The notes: a model not told the origin generated them from the sequence alone. Shown: positions 8,397 to 17,657, counted from the first letter of the stretch. The stretch: DNA of 64,000 bases from Streptomyces actuosus (GCF_016921115.1 NZ_JAFFZS010000011.1:124001-188000), one strand, 5' to 3'. Numbers and translations: made by a program.

Positions 8397-8911
8397 CACG
8401 CTGCTCCTGCCGTGGCCGTGGCAGCGGCGGGCACGGGCTGGCTGCGGAGGCGGGGCGGGGCAGTGTCTGTGAGGATGCCCCAGGCGCGGGCCAGGCCGAC
8501 GAGGTGGACCGCGTTGTGGGCGCCCGCCTTGGCTACGACGGCGTCGATCTCCGCGCGCGCGTCGTCGGCGCGCACTCCGATCGCACCACCGATGTCGCTG
8601 TTGAGCGTGTGCTCGGCGACCGCGCGGATGACCTGCCGGTCGTGCTCGGTGAATTCCGGTGCCGGCCCGGTGGTGGAGGGCGGCGGCACTTCCCGAGCCG
8701 TGAGCAGGGCATGGGTGAGGACGGCGCGCGAGGAGTTCGGGACGTCGAGCTTGCGGCGGGCAGCGGCGAGGTGGCTGGCCACCGTGAACACGGTCAAGTT
8801 GACCTGGCGAGCTATCAGTTGGTTGGAGGCTCCGTAGACGAGTCGTGCGGCGACGCGCTGCTGGTCGTGAGTGAGGAGGGCGGGCGAGGGCGGGGTGTCG
8901 GTGGTGGTCAT
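8396..8911 (-). CDS. LuxR-type helix-turn-helix regulator
   Basis: 171 aa. Residues ~12-60 are a LuxR/GerE DNA-binding domain: LTHDQQRVAARLVYGASNQ then LIARQVNLTVFTVASHLAAA and RRKLDVPNS, with the HTH recognition helix around TVFTVASHL. The second half contains another weak HTH-like block (VIRAVAEHTLNSDIGGAIGV) and ends in an Ala/Pro tail; no receiver or ligand domain is visible, so it is a single-domain-type regulator. It starts 93 bp after the second P450 gene and leads the GNAT/DUF6624 string, so it may regulate that operon. Confidence 0.7.
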   Translation of the reverse strand: MTTTDTPPSPALLTHDQQRVAARLVYGASNQLIARQVNLTVFTVASHLAAARRKLDVPNSSRAVLTHALLTAREVPPPSTTGPAPEFTEHDRQVIRAVAEHTLNSDIGGAIGVRADDARAEIDAVVAKAGAHNAVHLVGLARAWGILTDTAPPRLRSQPVPAAATATAGAA

Positions 8912-9004
8912 CGGCGGTCCTGAGACAGGGGGAGGGCGGGTGGGTTGTCGAAGGGGGTCGGCGCGTACCGGGGCGAGGGCTCCCCGGCACGCGCCCGGGT
9001 GCCG

Positions 9005-10240
9005 TTACGGCTTGGGATGCAGTGCGACGGACAGCGCGGTGACGTCAGTGCCGATGAAGGACCGCTGCGGCTCGAGGTCGTTGACGTCGCCGGTCAGGGC
9101 GAGCTGGGGGAAGCGCTGGAACAGGGCCGGGAGGGCGACCTCGGCTTCGAGCTTGGCGAGGCGGGCGCCCAGGCAGTAGTGAATGCCGTAGCCGAAGGCC
9201 AGGTGCTGCTTGTCCTCCCGGTCGACGCGGAAGGCCTCGGGGTTCTGGTGGATGTCCGGGTCACGGCCGTGGGCGCCGAAGCCGATGATGATCGCGTCCC
9301 CCTGACGGATGACGACGCCGTCGCCGAGGTCGATGTCCGCCGTGGCGTATCGCAGCGGCATGTACATGATCGGGGGGTGTAGGCGGAGGGCTTCGTCGAT
9401 GACGTCGCTCCAGCGCGCCGGCTCGGCCAGCACGGCGGCGAGCTGGTCGGGGTGGGCGAGGAGTTCGCGGACGGCGGCGTTGATGAGGGCGACGGCGGTC
9501 TCGCTGCCGGCGCCGATCATCAGGATGAGGGTGGAGATGAGCTCGGTGTGGCTGAGGCGGTCGCCGTCCTCCTCGTGGGTGGCCAGCAGCAGGCTGGTCA
9601 TGTCCTCGCCCGGGTGGCTGCGCTTGGTGTCGATCAGGGCCTGCATGGCCTTGCCGAGATCACGCTTGATGGCCTCAGCCTCTTTAGGTGTGACGTCAGT
9701 GGCGAGCACGGAGTCGATCACGCGCAGCATCTCGGGCCGCTGTTCGGCGGGCACACCGAAGAGGTCGCAGATCACCCGGGTCGGGATCGGGTAGGAGAAG
9801 TGCGCGCGCAGGTCGACGGGGCCGGTGGGGGCGAGCGTCTCCAGGTGATCGAGGAGGTCGGTGACGATCTCGTGGATGGCGGGGCGCATGGCCTCGATGC
9901 GGGCGGGCGTGAACGCGCGGTCGACCAGTCGGCGCAGGCGCTGGTGGTCGGCGCCGTCGGAGGTGAACATCGACACGACGTCCACCCACGGGTACAGCCA
10001 CGGTATGGAGCCGGGGGTGTGGGAGGGCCAGGACTTGCGGGCGTCCTTGGACACGTTGTCGTGGGTGAGGAGCACCTTGGCGACGGCGCCGCGGGTGACG
10101 GCCCAGGCACTCACGGCACCAGGCAGACGGACGCGGACGGCGGGTCCGGCGGCACGGAGCATGTCGGCTTGGGCGAACAGGGCGCGGCCGCCGCTGCTGT
10201 CGAGGGTGACGGCCGCGGTAGGGGAGGTGCTTCTGGTCAC
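9005..10240 (-). CDS. Cytochrome P450 at the end of the conservon
   Basis: A 411-aa class I bacterial P450 with all core motifs: I-helix GAGSETAVAL (GxET in place of AGxxT), K-helix EALRLHPP (ExxR intact), and the heme loop AFGYGIHYCLGAR with the axial thiolate at about Cys356. It needs a ferredoxin and reductase from elsewhere, as none is encoded here. The GTG start at 10240 overlaps the stop of the preceding P450-like gene (GTGA) and is preferred over the open frame upstream. In Streptomyces some conservons end in one or two P450 genes, and the GTPase/roadblock complex is thought to act with them. Substrate unknown. Confidence 0.85.
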   Translation of the reverse strand: MTRSTSPTAAVTLDSSGGRALFAQADMLRAAGPAVRVRLPGAVSAWAVTRGAVAKVLLTHDNVSKDARKSWPSHTPGSIPWLYPWVDVVSMFTSDGADHQRLRRLVDRAFTPARIEAMRPAIHEIVTDLLDHLETLAPTGPVDLRAHFSYPIPTRVICDLFGVPAEQRPEMLRVIDSVLATDVTPKEAEAIKRDLGKAMQALIDTKRSHPGEDMTSLLLATHEEDGDRLSHTELISTLILMIGAGSETAVALINAAVRELLAHPDQLAAVLAEPARWSDVIDEALRLHPPIMYMPLRYATADIDLGDGVVIRQGDAIIIGFGAHGRDPDIHQNPEAFRVDREDKQHLAFGYGIHYCLGARLAKLEAEVALPALFQRFPQLALTGDVNDLEPQRSFIGTDVTALSVALHPKP

Positions 10241-11487
10241 GAGGTTCCTCCTGCAATGGCAGTGGCGGGGATGCGGTCGGCGGACTTGGGGCGGAAGGTG
10301 ACGGGCATCGTCTGCGGGCACTGGTGGAAGGGGCCGTGCCGCAGCAGAGGTTGGGCGCTCTCATCGGTCAGCGCCATGTCCCACAGCTGGTCGAGGATCG
10401 TCTCGACGGCGGTCTGCACGATCGTGGTGGCCTGGGAGATCGCGGGGCAGCGGTGCGGCCCGGCCGACCAGGCGAGGTGCGCCTGGCTGTCGTAGCTGAG
10501 GCCTCTCGGCAGTGCGGGGTCGGTGTTCGCAGCGGCGTGGGAGATCAGGACCGGGACACCGCCCGGTACAGGAACACCGTGGAGGTACGTGTCATATCGG
10601 GCGAAATGGACGGAGAAGTTCGCCATGGGCGCGCGCTCCCACAGCGCTTTGCTCAGGGCCCGGCGCACGGTCAGCGTGCCGGCGGCGAGGCTGCCGGCGT
10701 ACTCGTCGTCCCGCAGCAGCAGGTGCAGAGTCCAGGCGGTGGCGGCGGCGGCAGGGATGAGGCCGGCGCCGGTGACGCAGAACAGCTGGTTGAGCGCCTC
10801 GTCGTCGCTGAGCGCCGCGCCATGGTTGATCATCCAGGAGGTGAGGTCCTGGCCGGGCCGCGCCCGGCGCAGCTGGATGAGTTCGAAAAGCAGTCCTGCG
10901 AAGTCCGCGGCGCCCTGGGCGGCTTCGGGGCCAGCGCTGATGAGGTCCTGGCAGGCGCGCACCATCTGATCGGTCTTCTCGGGCGGGCAGCCAAGGAGCT
11001 CGGCGAAGACGAGCATGGGCACCATGTCGGCGAAATCGGCCATCAGGTCGGCCTGACCGCGGGCGATGACCCGGGCTATCAGCGTCAGCGCGCTGCGCCG
11101 GGTGATCTCCCTGAGCCGGTGGGGGCTGATCCGGGCGATGCAGTCGTCCATGGCCCAGCGCAGGCGGGCGTGCTCGTCACCATCGGTGTAGAGGACGGAG
11201 GGCCGCCAGGCCATCATGCCGAGCACCGGACTGTCCGGGGGGACCTGCCCCTGTGCCAGGGCAGCCCACAGCCGCGAGTCCTTGGAGTAGACGGCGGTGT
11301 CGTTGAGAAGTGTGACGGCGGCCCGGTGGTTGGTGACGACCAGGGCGTGCACGCCGGGGGCGATCTCGGCCCATCCGGCCGGGCCTTGGGCGCGCAGCTG
11401 ATCGTAGACGGCGCTTGGGCGGGCGGCGAATGCGGCGCCGTGCAGCATGGGGCAGCCACTGGTGGCGAGCGGGGGCGGCGTGGTCAT
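10237..11487 (-). CDS. Degenerate cytochrome P450 of the conservon (CvnE-like)
   Basis: 416 aa with P450 topology but unusual core motifs. The heme loop reads WSAGPHRCPA, keeping the cysteine (about Cys347), though the usual Phe is Trp and a Pro follows the Cys. The I-helix reads TGAGLIPAAAATAW, with no acid-alcohol pair. The K-helix region reads SKALWERAP, so the Glu of ExxR appears to be replaced. The ATG at 11487 overlaps the GTPase stop (ATGA). This fits P450-like proteins following cvnD in some Streptomyces conservons. Loss of oxygen-activating residues suggests atypical chemistry or a binding/regulatory role, which is inference. Confidence 0.8.
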   Translation of the reverse strand: MTTPPPLATSGCPMLHGAAFAARPSAVYDQLRAQGPAGWAEIAPGVHALVVTNHRAAVTLLNDTAVYSKDSRLWAALAQGQVPPDSPVLGMMAWRPSVLYTDGDEHARLRWAMDDCIARISPHRLREITRRSALTLIARVIARGQADLMADFADMVPMLVFAELLGCPPEKTDQMVRACQDLISAGPEAAQGAADFAGLLFELIQLRRARPGQDLTSWMINHGAALSDDEALNQLFCVTGAGLIPAAAATAWTLHLLLRDDEYAGSLAAGTLTVRRALSKALWERAPMANFSVHFARYDTYLHGVPVPGGVPVLISHAAANTDPALPRGLSYDSQAHLAWSAGPHRCPAISQATTIVQTAVETILDQLWDMALTDESAQPLLRHGPFHQCPQTMPVTFRPKSADRIPATAIAGGTS

Positions 11488-12083
11488 GAGGCGGGCTCCA
11501 GGCTGGGGCGGGACAGCAGGTGAGAGATGAGCGCGATCAGCGGCCTCTTTGCCGACTCCCTGTGCCGGACGTCGCACTCGACCAGGGGCGTGGAAGGGGC
11601 GAGGTCCAGGGCGCGTCGCAGTTCGGCTTCGCCGTAGCGTGGGGAGTTGTCGAAGGTGTTGACGGCGACCACGTAGGGCAGGCCAGCTTCCTCCATGCGT
11701 CCCATGGCGTCCCAGGACTCGGTGATCCGTGCGGTGTCGACCAGGACCACGCCGCCCAGTGCGCCCTGCATCAGCTCGTCGACCATGAAGCTGAACCTGG
11801 GCTGGCCGGGGCCGCCGAACAGGTAGAGCACGATGTCGTCGGTCAGGGTGAGCCGGCCGAAGTCAAGCGCAACGGTGGTGGTGGTCTTGTCCGACAGGCC
11901 GCGCAGGGTGTCAACCGCCTCGCCAGCTTTCGTCATGCGCTCTTCGGTCGAGGCGGGACGGATCTCGGACACGGCGCCGACGAGGGTGGTCTTACCGACA
12001 GCGAACGGCCCGAGCACGACCACCTTCACGGACTGGTTGACCCCAGGCGCCAGGTAGTGGCCCTCAGAGCTTTTCAAGCGCAT
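11484..12083 (-). CDS. cvnD: Conservon small GTPase (CvnD-like)
   Basis: 199-aa Ras-like/MglA-related GTPase. P-loop GPFAVGKTT at residues 25-33, an LFGGPGQPRF segment as G3 (Gly-rich, with DTAG replaced by GGPGQ as in CvnD proteins), and VAVNTFD as G4 (N-x-F-D in place of NKxD). In S. coelicolor conservons CvnD associates with CvnA-C at the membrane in a heterotrimeric-G-protein-like unit. The ATG at 12083 has a GGAGAGG ribosome site and lies 20 bp inside the DUF742 gene. The frame is open further upstream, but this start matches the family. Confidence 0.9.
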   Translation of the reverse strand: MRLKSSEGHYLAPGVNQSVKVVVLGPFAVGKTTLVGAVSEIRPASTEERMTKAGEAVDTLRGLSDKTTTTVALDFGRLTLTDDIVLYLFGGPGQPRFSFMVDELMQGALGGVVLVDTARITESWDAMGRMEEAGLPYVVAVNTFDNSPRYGEAELRRALDLAPSTPLVECDVRHRESAKRPLIALISHLLSRPSLEPAS

Positions 12084-12420
12084 CGAGAATCCTCTCCAGC
12101 AGATGACGGTCGGTCTGCTGCGCGGCGGGGACAGGGCTGCGGCTGAGGAGGTGGCCACTGTCGACGAGGGAGGCGACCAAGACCTTCGTCACGGCGGCCG
12201 GCAACTGCAGATCGGCGCTCACCTCGGCCAGCGACAGCACGCCGGGCAGGCAGTGCTGCATCAGGCGGTGGGAGTGAGCGTCCAGTCCGGCCAGCGGCTT
12301 GTTCGGATCGGCGATCAGCAGCGTGGCCACGTCCAGGGTGCGACGGGTGGGTACGGCCCTGCCCCCGGTGGGGGTGTAGGGCCGTACCATCCCGGCGCGC
12401 CGGCGGCCGCGGGGCGTCAC
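12064..12420 (-). CDS. cvnC: DUF742 protein (CvnC-like)
   Basis: 118 aa DUF742. Hallmarks are the near-N-terminal VRPYTPTGGRA motif, the winged-helix-like LAGLDAHSHRLMQHCLPGVLSLAEVSADLQLP region and the C-terminal LLERILDALEKL (the HRLL..VL..L ending of the family). It is the third conservon component, a partner of the roadblock protein and GTPase. The start overlaps the roadblock stop by 4 bp. Confidence 0.9.
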   Translation of the reverse strand: MTPRGRRRAGMVRPYTPTGGRAVPTRRTLDVATLLIADPNKPLAGLDAHSHRLMQHCLPGVLSLAEVSADLQLPAAVTKVLVASLVDSGHLLSRSPVPAAQQTDRHLLERILDALEKL

Positions 12421-12848
12421 GAGGTCCGGGCCCTCGCGCGCGCGGACAGCGCAGGGGCCAGGCCCTTGATGGCCTTGATCGTCTCAGCGGACGCGACCGC
12501 TACCTCGGCGTCGGTCATCTCCGCACCGACCGAGACGGCGAGCACCGAGTTGTGGCCGGCGGCGAAGACGAGGACGCACGCTCCGGGAAGATCGATGATG
12601 ATCTTGCGGGGGATCGTGTCGTCGGGCGTGGGCGCGAACTCGCCGACGCCGCGGCCCAGCGAGAACAGGCTGGAGGAGCTGGCGGCGGTCCGGTCGGCCA
12701 CGTCGCGGTGCAGTCCCTCGGAGTGCGCCAGCACTAGGCCGTCGCTGGTGAACAGGACGGCGTGCTCGACGCCCTTCGAGCCGGCGAGGCGGTTGAGCAC
12801 CCAGGTCATGTCGTGGGTGTCGGCGGTCGGCTGCTGCTGCTCAGTCAT
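12417..12848 (-). CDS. cvnB: Roadblock/LC7 domain protein (CvnB-like)
   Basis: 143 aa roadblock/LC7 fold: DMTWVLNRLAGSKGVEHAVLFTSDGLVLAHS is the first helix-strand unit, followed by a VLVFAAGHNSVLAVSV strand. Such proteins form dimers that bind small GTPases (as MglB binds MglA), so it is the likely modulator of the CvnD GTPase. ATG at 12848 has GGAGA 10 bases upstream and lies 8 bp inside the sensor gene. The frame is open far upstream but is non-coding there. Confidence 0.9.
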   Translation of the reverse strand: MTEQQQPTADTHDMTWVLNRLAGSKGVEHAVLFTSDGLVLAHSEGLHRDVADRTAASSSSLFSLGRGVGEFAPTPDDTIPRKIIIDLPGACVLVFAAGHNSVLAVSVGAEMTDAEVAVASAETIKAIKGLAPALSARARARTS

Positions 12849-14166
12849 GGAGTTGGTCTCCTTCAGGGGTGTTCTCGGTGTCGTGGATGGTCCGCCCGAG
12901 CTGGGCAAGGCTGGCGGAGAACGCATCGGGGTCGTCCGCCGGTGCGGGCTCGCTGGCCCGGGTCGGCGCGGTGGCAACCGGCGTGCGCCGCCGCCGCTGG
13001 GGCAGACCTCCAGGAGCCGTTGGCTCCAAAGGAGTTGCATCTGTCGGTCCGGCGGCCGCAGCAGCCCCCATGGGGAGGGGTGTGTGCCCGGCAAGGGACG
13101 CGGCCGCGTGGCGGTTGGCCTCGATCTCCTCGTCGGTCGGGCCGTGCCCGCACAGCTCCAGCGGGATTCGAAGTACCGCCCGCACACCGCCGTACGGGGA
13201 GGTGCTGGTGACGTCCGCAGAGAAGCCGTATTCGCCAGTGAGACGGCCGATGACCGCAAATCCGAGCTGGCCGGTGTCCTGCACGGTGGTGACGTCCAGG
13301 ACATCGCGCTGCCCCAGCATCCGGCTCGCTTCCTCACGCTGGAAGCGGTTCATGTTCAGGCCGCCGTCGTCGACGACGATGCAGTACCCGGTCTGGAACG
13401 CTTGCACTTCGACGAACACCTTGCCGTCGGAGAACGCCGTGGCGTTGGACAGCAGCTCCGTGAGCGCGACGGTGACCGGCTCGACGACCCGCCCCTCCAG
13501 CCAGGTCTCCCCGGTGCGCGGCTCGTACGTGTAGCTGACCCGCAGGTAGTCGCTGATCCGCCCGCGAGCCGACTCCACAACCTCGCGAACCGTGCAGTCC
13601 GCGCGCTGTAGCCCCGGCCACGATCCGGTCAGGATCCGCATGCGCTGCAGCGTGTGCAGCGACTGGGTAACCAGGTGATCGAAGTTCATCAGGCTCTGGT
13701 GGTACGCCGTGCCGTCGGGATGGCGCTCCATCTCCTCAACGACACGCATCTGGCAGCGGTGTAGACCGGTCTGCGCCTCGTCGATCATGTCGCGCACCGA
13801 AGACCTGGCCGCGCGCCCGATCTGCTCGCGCGTGACGGCCACAGCCTCCTGCAGCAGCCGTCTCACGGCCTGGTGCGCGTGGTCGACGACGGTGCCAGCG
13901 AGCTGCTCCTGGCTGAGCCCGGGGACCGGCACACCGCGGTGCCCGCGCGCCAGGACGTCCACCAGAGCGGGCATCGTCACCTCGGCGAAGTAACGAACCT
14001 CCGTCTCCAGCGCGGCAATGCGCGTGCCGTCGGCTTCGTGCTGCTTCTCCAGCCCCGCGCAGCGCGAAGCCAGAAGACGCTTGGCGCGGGTCTGCGCGAA
14101 GAGACCGGCTGACGTGGCGGCGAAGCCGACACCGAATATGGCCGTGGTCACCTGCGGATCGAGCAT
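12841..14166 (-). CDS. cvnA: Conservon sensor kinase-like ATPase (CvnA-like)
   Basis: 441 aa. One N-terminal hydrophobic helix (VTTAIFGVGFAATSAGLFA, residues ~6-24), then a long helical region, then an HATPase_c domain at about 225-330 with N-box ELLSNATAFSD, a VVDDGGLNM G1-like box and GQLGFAVIGRL G2 box. A Pro/Ala-rich tail of ~90 residues follows. No canonical phospho-accepting H-box is evident, as usual for CvnA/nitrate-type sensors. It heads the conservon transcript; the 139 bp upstream show no clear promoter by eye. The input signal is unknown. Confidence 0.85.
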   Translation of the reverse strand: MLDPQVTTAIFGVGFAATSAGLFAQTRAKRLLASRCAGLEKQHEADGTRIAALETEVRYFAEVTMPALVDVLARGHRGVPVPGLSQEQLAGTVVDHAHQAVRRLLQEAVAVTREQIGRAARSSVRDMIDEAQTGLHRCQMRVVEEMERHPDGTAYHQSLMNFDHLVTQSLHTLQRMRILTGSWPGLQRADCTVREVVESARGRISDYLRVSYTYEPRTGETWLEGRVVEPVTVALTELLSNATAFSDGKVFVEVQAFQTGYCIVVDDGGLNMNRFQREEASRMLGQRDVLDVTTVQDTGQLGFAVIGRLTGEYGFSADVTSTSPYGGVRAVLRIPLELCGHGPTDEEIEANRHAAASLAGHTPLPMGAAAAAGPTDATPLEPTAPGGLPQRRRRTPVATAPTRASEPAPADDPDAFSASLAQLGRTIHDTENTPEGDQLHD

Positions 14167-14305
14167 GGGGATTCCTCACACGTCGGGGTCGGCTGTGGGC
14201 GGCGCGCGGCGGCGCAGAGACGCGGCTGGAGAACTGGCGTGCGGCCTGTGAGCTGACCGGGCCAAGACGACCAGGAGCCCGGACCGGCGACGCTCGTCGG
14301 TGTGC

Positions 14306-16168
14306 TCACGCGGCGATCACCGGCGCGGCCGCCGTCTTGCGGATCTCGGCCAGCAGGACGGCGCTGTTGGTGAGCCCGAGCATCGAGTACGCCTGAGGGA
14401 AGTTGCCCAACTGCCGATTCGTGACAGGGTCGTACTCTTCGGCGAGCAGGCCCAGGTCGCTGCGCAGCGACAACAGTTGCTCGAACAGGGCCTCGGCCTC
14501 ATCCAGTCGGCCGGTGAGGGCGAGCGCGTCGACCAGCCAGAACGAGCACAGAAGGAACGCGCCCTCGTCGCCCGAGAACCCGTCCATGCCCACATGCCGG
14601 CCGTCCGTGCGGTAGCGGTGGACCAGGACGCCGTCGGAGGCGAGTTCCCTGCGGACAGCGTCGACCGTGCCGACCACCCGCGGGTCGTCGGCCGGCAGGA
14701 ACCCGGTGCGGGGCAGCAGGAGGAGCGAGGCGTCGAGTTCCTTGGAGCCGTACGACTGAGTGAACGTGTTGCGCTGCGAGTCGAAGGCGCGCGCACACAC
14801 CTCGGCGTGGATCTCCTCACGCAGACTCACCAGCTCGGCCAGGTCGGCGTCGAGTACTCCCTGGTCGGCGAGCCGAACCGCGTGGTCGATGGCCGCCCAG
14901 CACATGATCTTGGAGTGCGTGAAGTGCCGTCGGCCGCCGCGGACCTCCCAGATCCCGTCGTCCGGCTTGCGCCAGTGCCGTCGGACGAAGTCGACGAGCT
15001 TCATGATCAAGCTCTCGGTGTTCTCGCACCGGGCTACGCCGTGCTCGTGCGCCAGAGCCAGCGTCTCGATGACCTCACCGGGCACGTCCAACTGCAGCTG
15101 GTCTCGTGCGCCGTTGCCGACACGGACCGGACTCGAGCCTTCGTAACCGGACAGCCAGTGCAGCTCCCGCTCGGGCATGTCGCGGCGGCCGTCAAGGCGG
15201 TACATGATCTGCAGGTTCTCCGGATCGCCGCCGAGTGTGCGCAGCAGCCACCGCCGCCACGCGATCGCCTCGTCGCGGCATCCGGTCCGCAGCAGCGCGG
15301 ACAGCGTGACCGCGGCGTCCCGCAGCCACACGTAGCGGTAGTCGAAGTTGCGCTCCCCGCCGAGTTCTTCGGGCAGGGAGGTCGTCGGGGCAGCGACGAT
15401 TCCCCCGGTGGGGGCGTAGGTGAGCGCCTTCAGCGTGATCAGAGACCGGATCACCGGCTCGCGGTGCGGGCCGTCGTAGACCAGCTGCTCGGCCCAGGCT
15501 TCCCAGAATGCGCTTGTCTGCGTGAGCGCCGCCTCGGCATCGGGAACCTCGGGCGCGGGAGCGTGGGACGGTTGCCAGCTCAGGGTGAAGGCCACCCACG
15601 CGCCGGCCGTGACGGTGAAGCGGTGGTGGACCGCACCGTCCTTCTCCGTTCCCGGCACGGACGTGTCGAGCCAGAGCGCGTCGGGTCCGGACACCGCGGC
15701 CGTCCGCCCGTCCGTGTCGTAGATCCACGGCGTGCGCCGGCCGTAGCCGACACGTGGGCTCATTGTCGACGTCATCTCCAGCGTGCCGGAGACGCCCTCC
15801 ACGATCCGGATTAGCTGCGGACCGTGCTCGTGACGCGGCGGCATCAGGTCGAGCACGCGGACCGTGCCGGTCGCAGTGTCCCACTCGGACTCGAGGATCA
15901 GCGTCTGCCCGCGGTAGCGGCGGCGGTTCGCGTGCGCGGCGGGCTCGCCCGCAGGAACGGTTGGGCCTATCCGCCAGAACCCGTGCTCGTCCGTACCGAG
16001 TAGGCCGGCGAAGACGGCGGCCGAGTCGAAGCGCGGCAGGCACAGCCAGTCGACACTGCCGTCCCGGCAGACCAGGGCAGCGGTCTGCATGTCTCCGATG
16101 AGGGCGTAGTCCTCGATGCGCGGACGGCGCACCGACGGTGCGAGGGGGATCGGCGTCGCGGTGGTCAT
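14306..16168 (-). CDS. Glycoside hydrolase family 15 (trehalase/glucoamylase-like)
   Basis: 620 aa, full length for actinobacterial GH15 enzymes. N-terminal beta domain starts with IEDYALIGDMQTAALVCRDGSVDWLCLPRFDS, the classic opening; the (alpha/alpha)6 barrel contains YRYVWLRDAA (substrate-binding Trp-Leu-Arg-Asp), FTHSKIMCWAAIDHAVR, and LAEEYDPVTNRQLGNFPQAYS, which carries the catalytic Glu region. No signal peptide, so cytosolic; closest known role is trehalose hydrolysis (TreH type), with alpha-glucan hydrolysis as alternative. The start ATG overlaps the stop of the 95-aa gene (ATGA), so it is coupled to that gene and the DUF5753 regulator. Confidence 0.85.
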   Translation of the reverse strand: MTTATPIPLAPSVRRPRIEDYALIGDMQTAALVCRDGSVDWLCLPRFDSAAVFAGLLGTDEHGFWRIGPTVPAGEPAAHANRRRYRGQTLILESEWDTATGTVRVLDLMPPRHEHGPQLIRIVEGVSGTLEMTSTMSPRVGYGRRTPWIYDTDGRTAAVSGPDALWLDTSVPGTEKDGAVHHRFTVTAGAWVAFTLSWQPSHAPAPEVPDAEAALTQTSAFWEAWAEQLVYDGPHREPVIRSLITLKALTYAPTGGIVAAPTTSLPEELGGERNFDYRYVWLRDAAVTLSALLRTGCRDEAIAWRRWLLRTLGGDPENLQIMYRLDGRRDMPERELHWLSGYEGSSPVRVGNGARDQLQLDVPGEVIETLALAHEHGVARCENTESLIMKLVDFVRRHWRKPDDGIWEVRGGRRHFTHSKIMCWAAIDHAVRLADQGVLDADLAELVSLREEIHAEVCARAFDSQRNTFTQSYGSKELDASLLLLPRTGFLPADDPRVVGTVDAVRRELASDGVLVHRYRTDGRHVGMDGFSGDEGAFLLCSFWLVDALALTGRLDEAEALFEQLLSLRSDLGLLAEEYDPVTNRQLGNFPQAYSMLGLTNSAVLLAEIRKTAAAPVIAA

Positions 16169-16452
16169 GAAGTGCGGTCTCCAGGCGAGGCGAGGATGGC
16201 GTAGGCGTGGGAGTGGTCGATGCGTTCGTGCAAGGGAGCGGGGCGACGCCAGGATGCGGCGGTCACGGGCCCGTTGGTCTCCAGCGGCGTCCAGGAGCGG
16301 AGCAGGTCGCCCGTGGTGTCCGCGCCGTCGGCGGGGTACGGGAGGCGGACGCGCTGGGTGAAGGCCTCCTCATCGAGGACGAGCAGCCGGGCCATGGGCT
16401 CATCAGGCGGGGCCGTGCCGAGCAGGGCCGCGAGCAGTCGGGCGACGTTCAT
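16165..16452 (-). CDS. Small hypothetical protein between XRE regulator and GH15
   Basis: 95 aa, not recognised. Sequence includes ARLLVLDEEAFTQRVRLPYP and SWTPLETNGPVTAASWRRP. It sits where a DUF397 partner often follows a DUF5753 regulator but lacks a clear DUF397 signature. Both ends overlap neighbours by 4 bp, making it the middle member of a coupled three-gene unit. Confidence 0.65.
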   Translation of the reverse strand: MNVARLLAALLGTAPPDEPMARLLVLDEEAFTQRVRLPYPADGADTTGDLLRSWTPLETNGPVTAASWRRPAPLHERIDHSHAYAILASPGDRTS

Positions 16453-17366
16453 GAAGCGGGCCTCCGCTCCATGGCCTCAGCCGCGCACGCGAGCTCCTCG
16501 CGGGTCTGTTCGCGGGTCCAAGCGGCGTCCACGGCTTCCCGCAGGCCGGCGCTGACAAGGTGGGCGACACGGGAGCCGGTCTCGTAGCTGGGGAAAAGGC
16601 CGACGCCGGCCACCATGCGGTGCCCATGGACGGTCACCTCGGCGACCGGGCCGATGGTGTGGATGAACAGGACCGGGTTCATCGGCAGGATGCGGACAGC
16701 CAGGCCGCGGCCGGGCTCCTCCCGGCTCACGAGGCCGGCCAGATGCCGAAGCTGCTCGGCGATCACCGCTGCCTGGCGGCTTCCCCTGGTGAGCACGGTC
16801 TCGTCCAGGAGCACGGTCCGCCGCTGTTCTGCGACCCACGGGACGCGGTGCACCCACGACGGAAGTCCCAACACGGGCTCATCGGGGGTGGCACACACCT
16901 CGGGGGCAAGAACCGCCCGCGCGTATTCCTGGGTTCGCAAGCCCGCCGGGGCCATCATGCAGAACTGGGTGACCTCGCTCGCCGTCCGCATCACGGCGAT
17001 GTAGCGGGCCGTCGCCTCGTCACGGGCCGCATCCGCCCAGCAGTCGTGCGGGGCACGCCGGACGTAGCCTCGTTCCTCGCGCCCGCTGCGGGTGTAGGCC
17101 CGCGGCGGCAGGCTGCTCACCAGGAAGTCCGTGTGATCGCCCGCAACGCCGTACAGCCGTAGGAGCGTGCGCAGCACGTCCGGCCGTATAGGGGACTGGG
17201 CCCGCTCCCACCGGCTGACGGCTGATGTGGACATCCTGATGGCGTGGGCCGCGGCCTCCAGCGTGATGCCCTTCGTCTCGCGCAGGTACCGCAGGTAGAG
17301 GCCCGTCACGATCCGGGCAGGAGGCTGCGGAGCCTCGGCCGGTGGCGACGGAGCAGCGTAAAGCAT
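16449..17366 (-). CDS. XRE-family regulator with DUF5753 domain
   Basis: 305 aa. The N-terminal XRE helix-turn-helix is at ~22-75: LYLRYLRETKGITLEAAAHA, then RMSTSAVSRWERAQSPIRP. A DUF5753 domain fills ~105-300 (YIAVMRTASEVTQFCMMAPAGLRTQEYAR, VVAGVGLFPSYET). These regulators are abundant in Streptomyces. ATG at 17366 has AAGGA upstream. It probably regulates its own operon with the GH15 enzyme. Confidence 0.85.
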   Translation of the reverse strand: MLYAAPSPPAEAPQPPARIVTGLYLRYLRETKGITLEAAAHAIRMSTSAVSRWERAQSPIRPDVLRTLLRLYGVAGDHTDFLVSSLPPRAYTRSGREERGYVRRAPHDCWADAARDEATARYIAVMRTASEVTQFCMMAPAGLRTQEYARAVLAPEVCATPDEPVLGLPSWVHRVPWVAEQRRTVLLDETVLTRGSRQAAVIAEQLRHLAGLVSREEPGRGLAVRILPMNPVLFIHTIGPVAEVTVHGHRMVAGVGLFPSYETGSRVAHLVSAGLREAVDAAWTREQTREELACAAEAMERRPAS

Positions 17367-17657
17367 GGCGGAATGGTCCTTGCGTGGAGTGTTCGGGCAG
17401 GTCAGGAGGGGGCATGTGGCGGGGACGGCGGGCGGTCTCCGGGCGTGGGCGGGGTTCGCCGAGCGGTTCGCCTGGGCTCAGGTGCGCCAGGGCGCCCATG
17501 GCGGTCACGATCAGCGCGCCAATCCGGTGGGAGCCATCACTGCCTCGGGGCGGATGCGGCACAGATGACGGTGGCCATCGCGAGGGTGAAGGTGAGGATG
17601 CGCAGCTGACCACGGCTGGGACGCCAGGCTGACCAGCGCTTGCTCCTCGACGCAGGT
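17367..17657. other. Intergenic region upstream of DUF5753 operon
   Basis: No supported gene. Short open frames lack ribosome sites and family resemblance. It must hold the promoter of the DUF5753 operon and the end of the 146-aa gene's upstream region, but no clear -35/-10 pair or terminator stood out. Confidence 0.4.
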
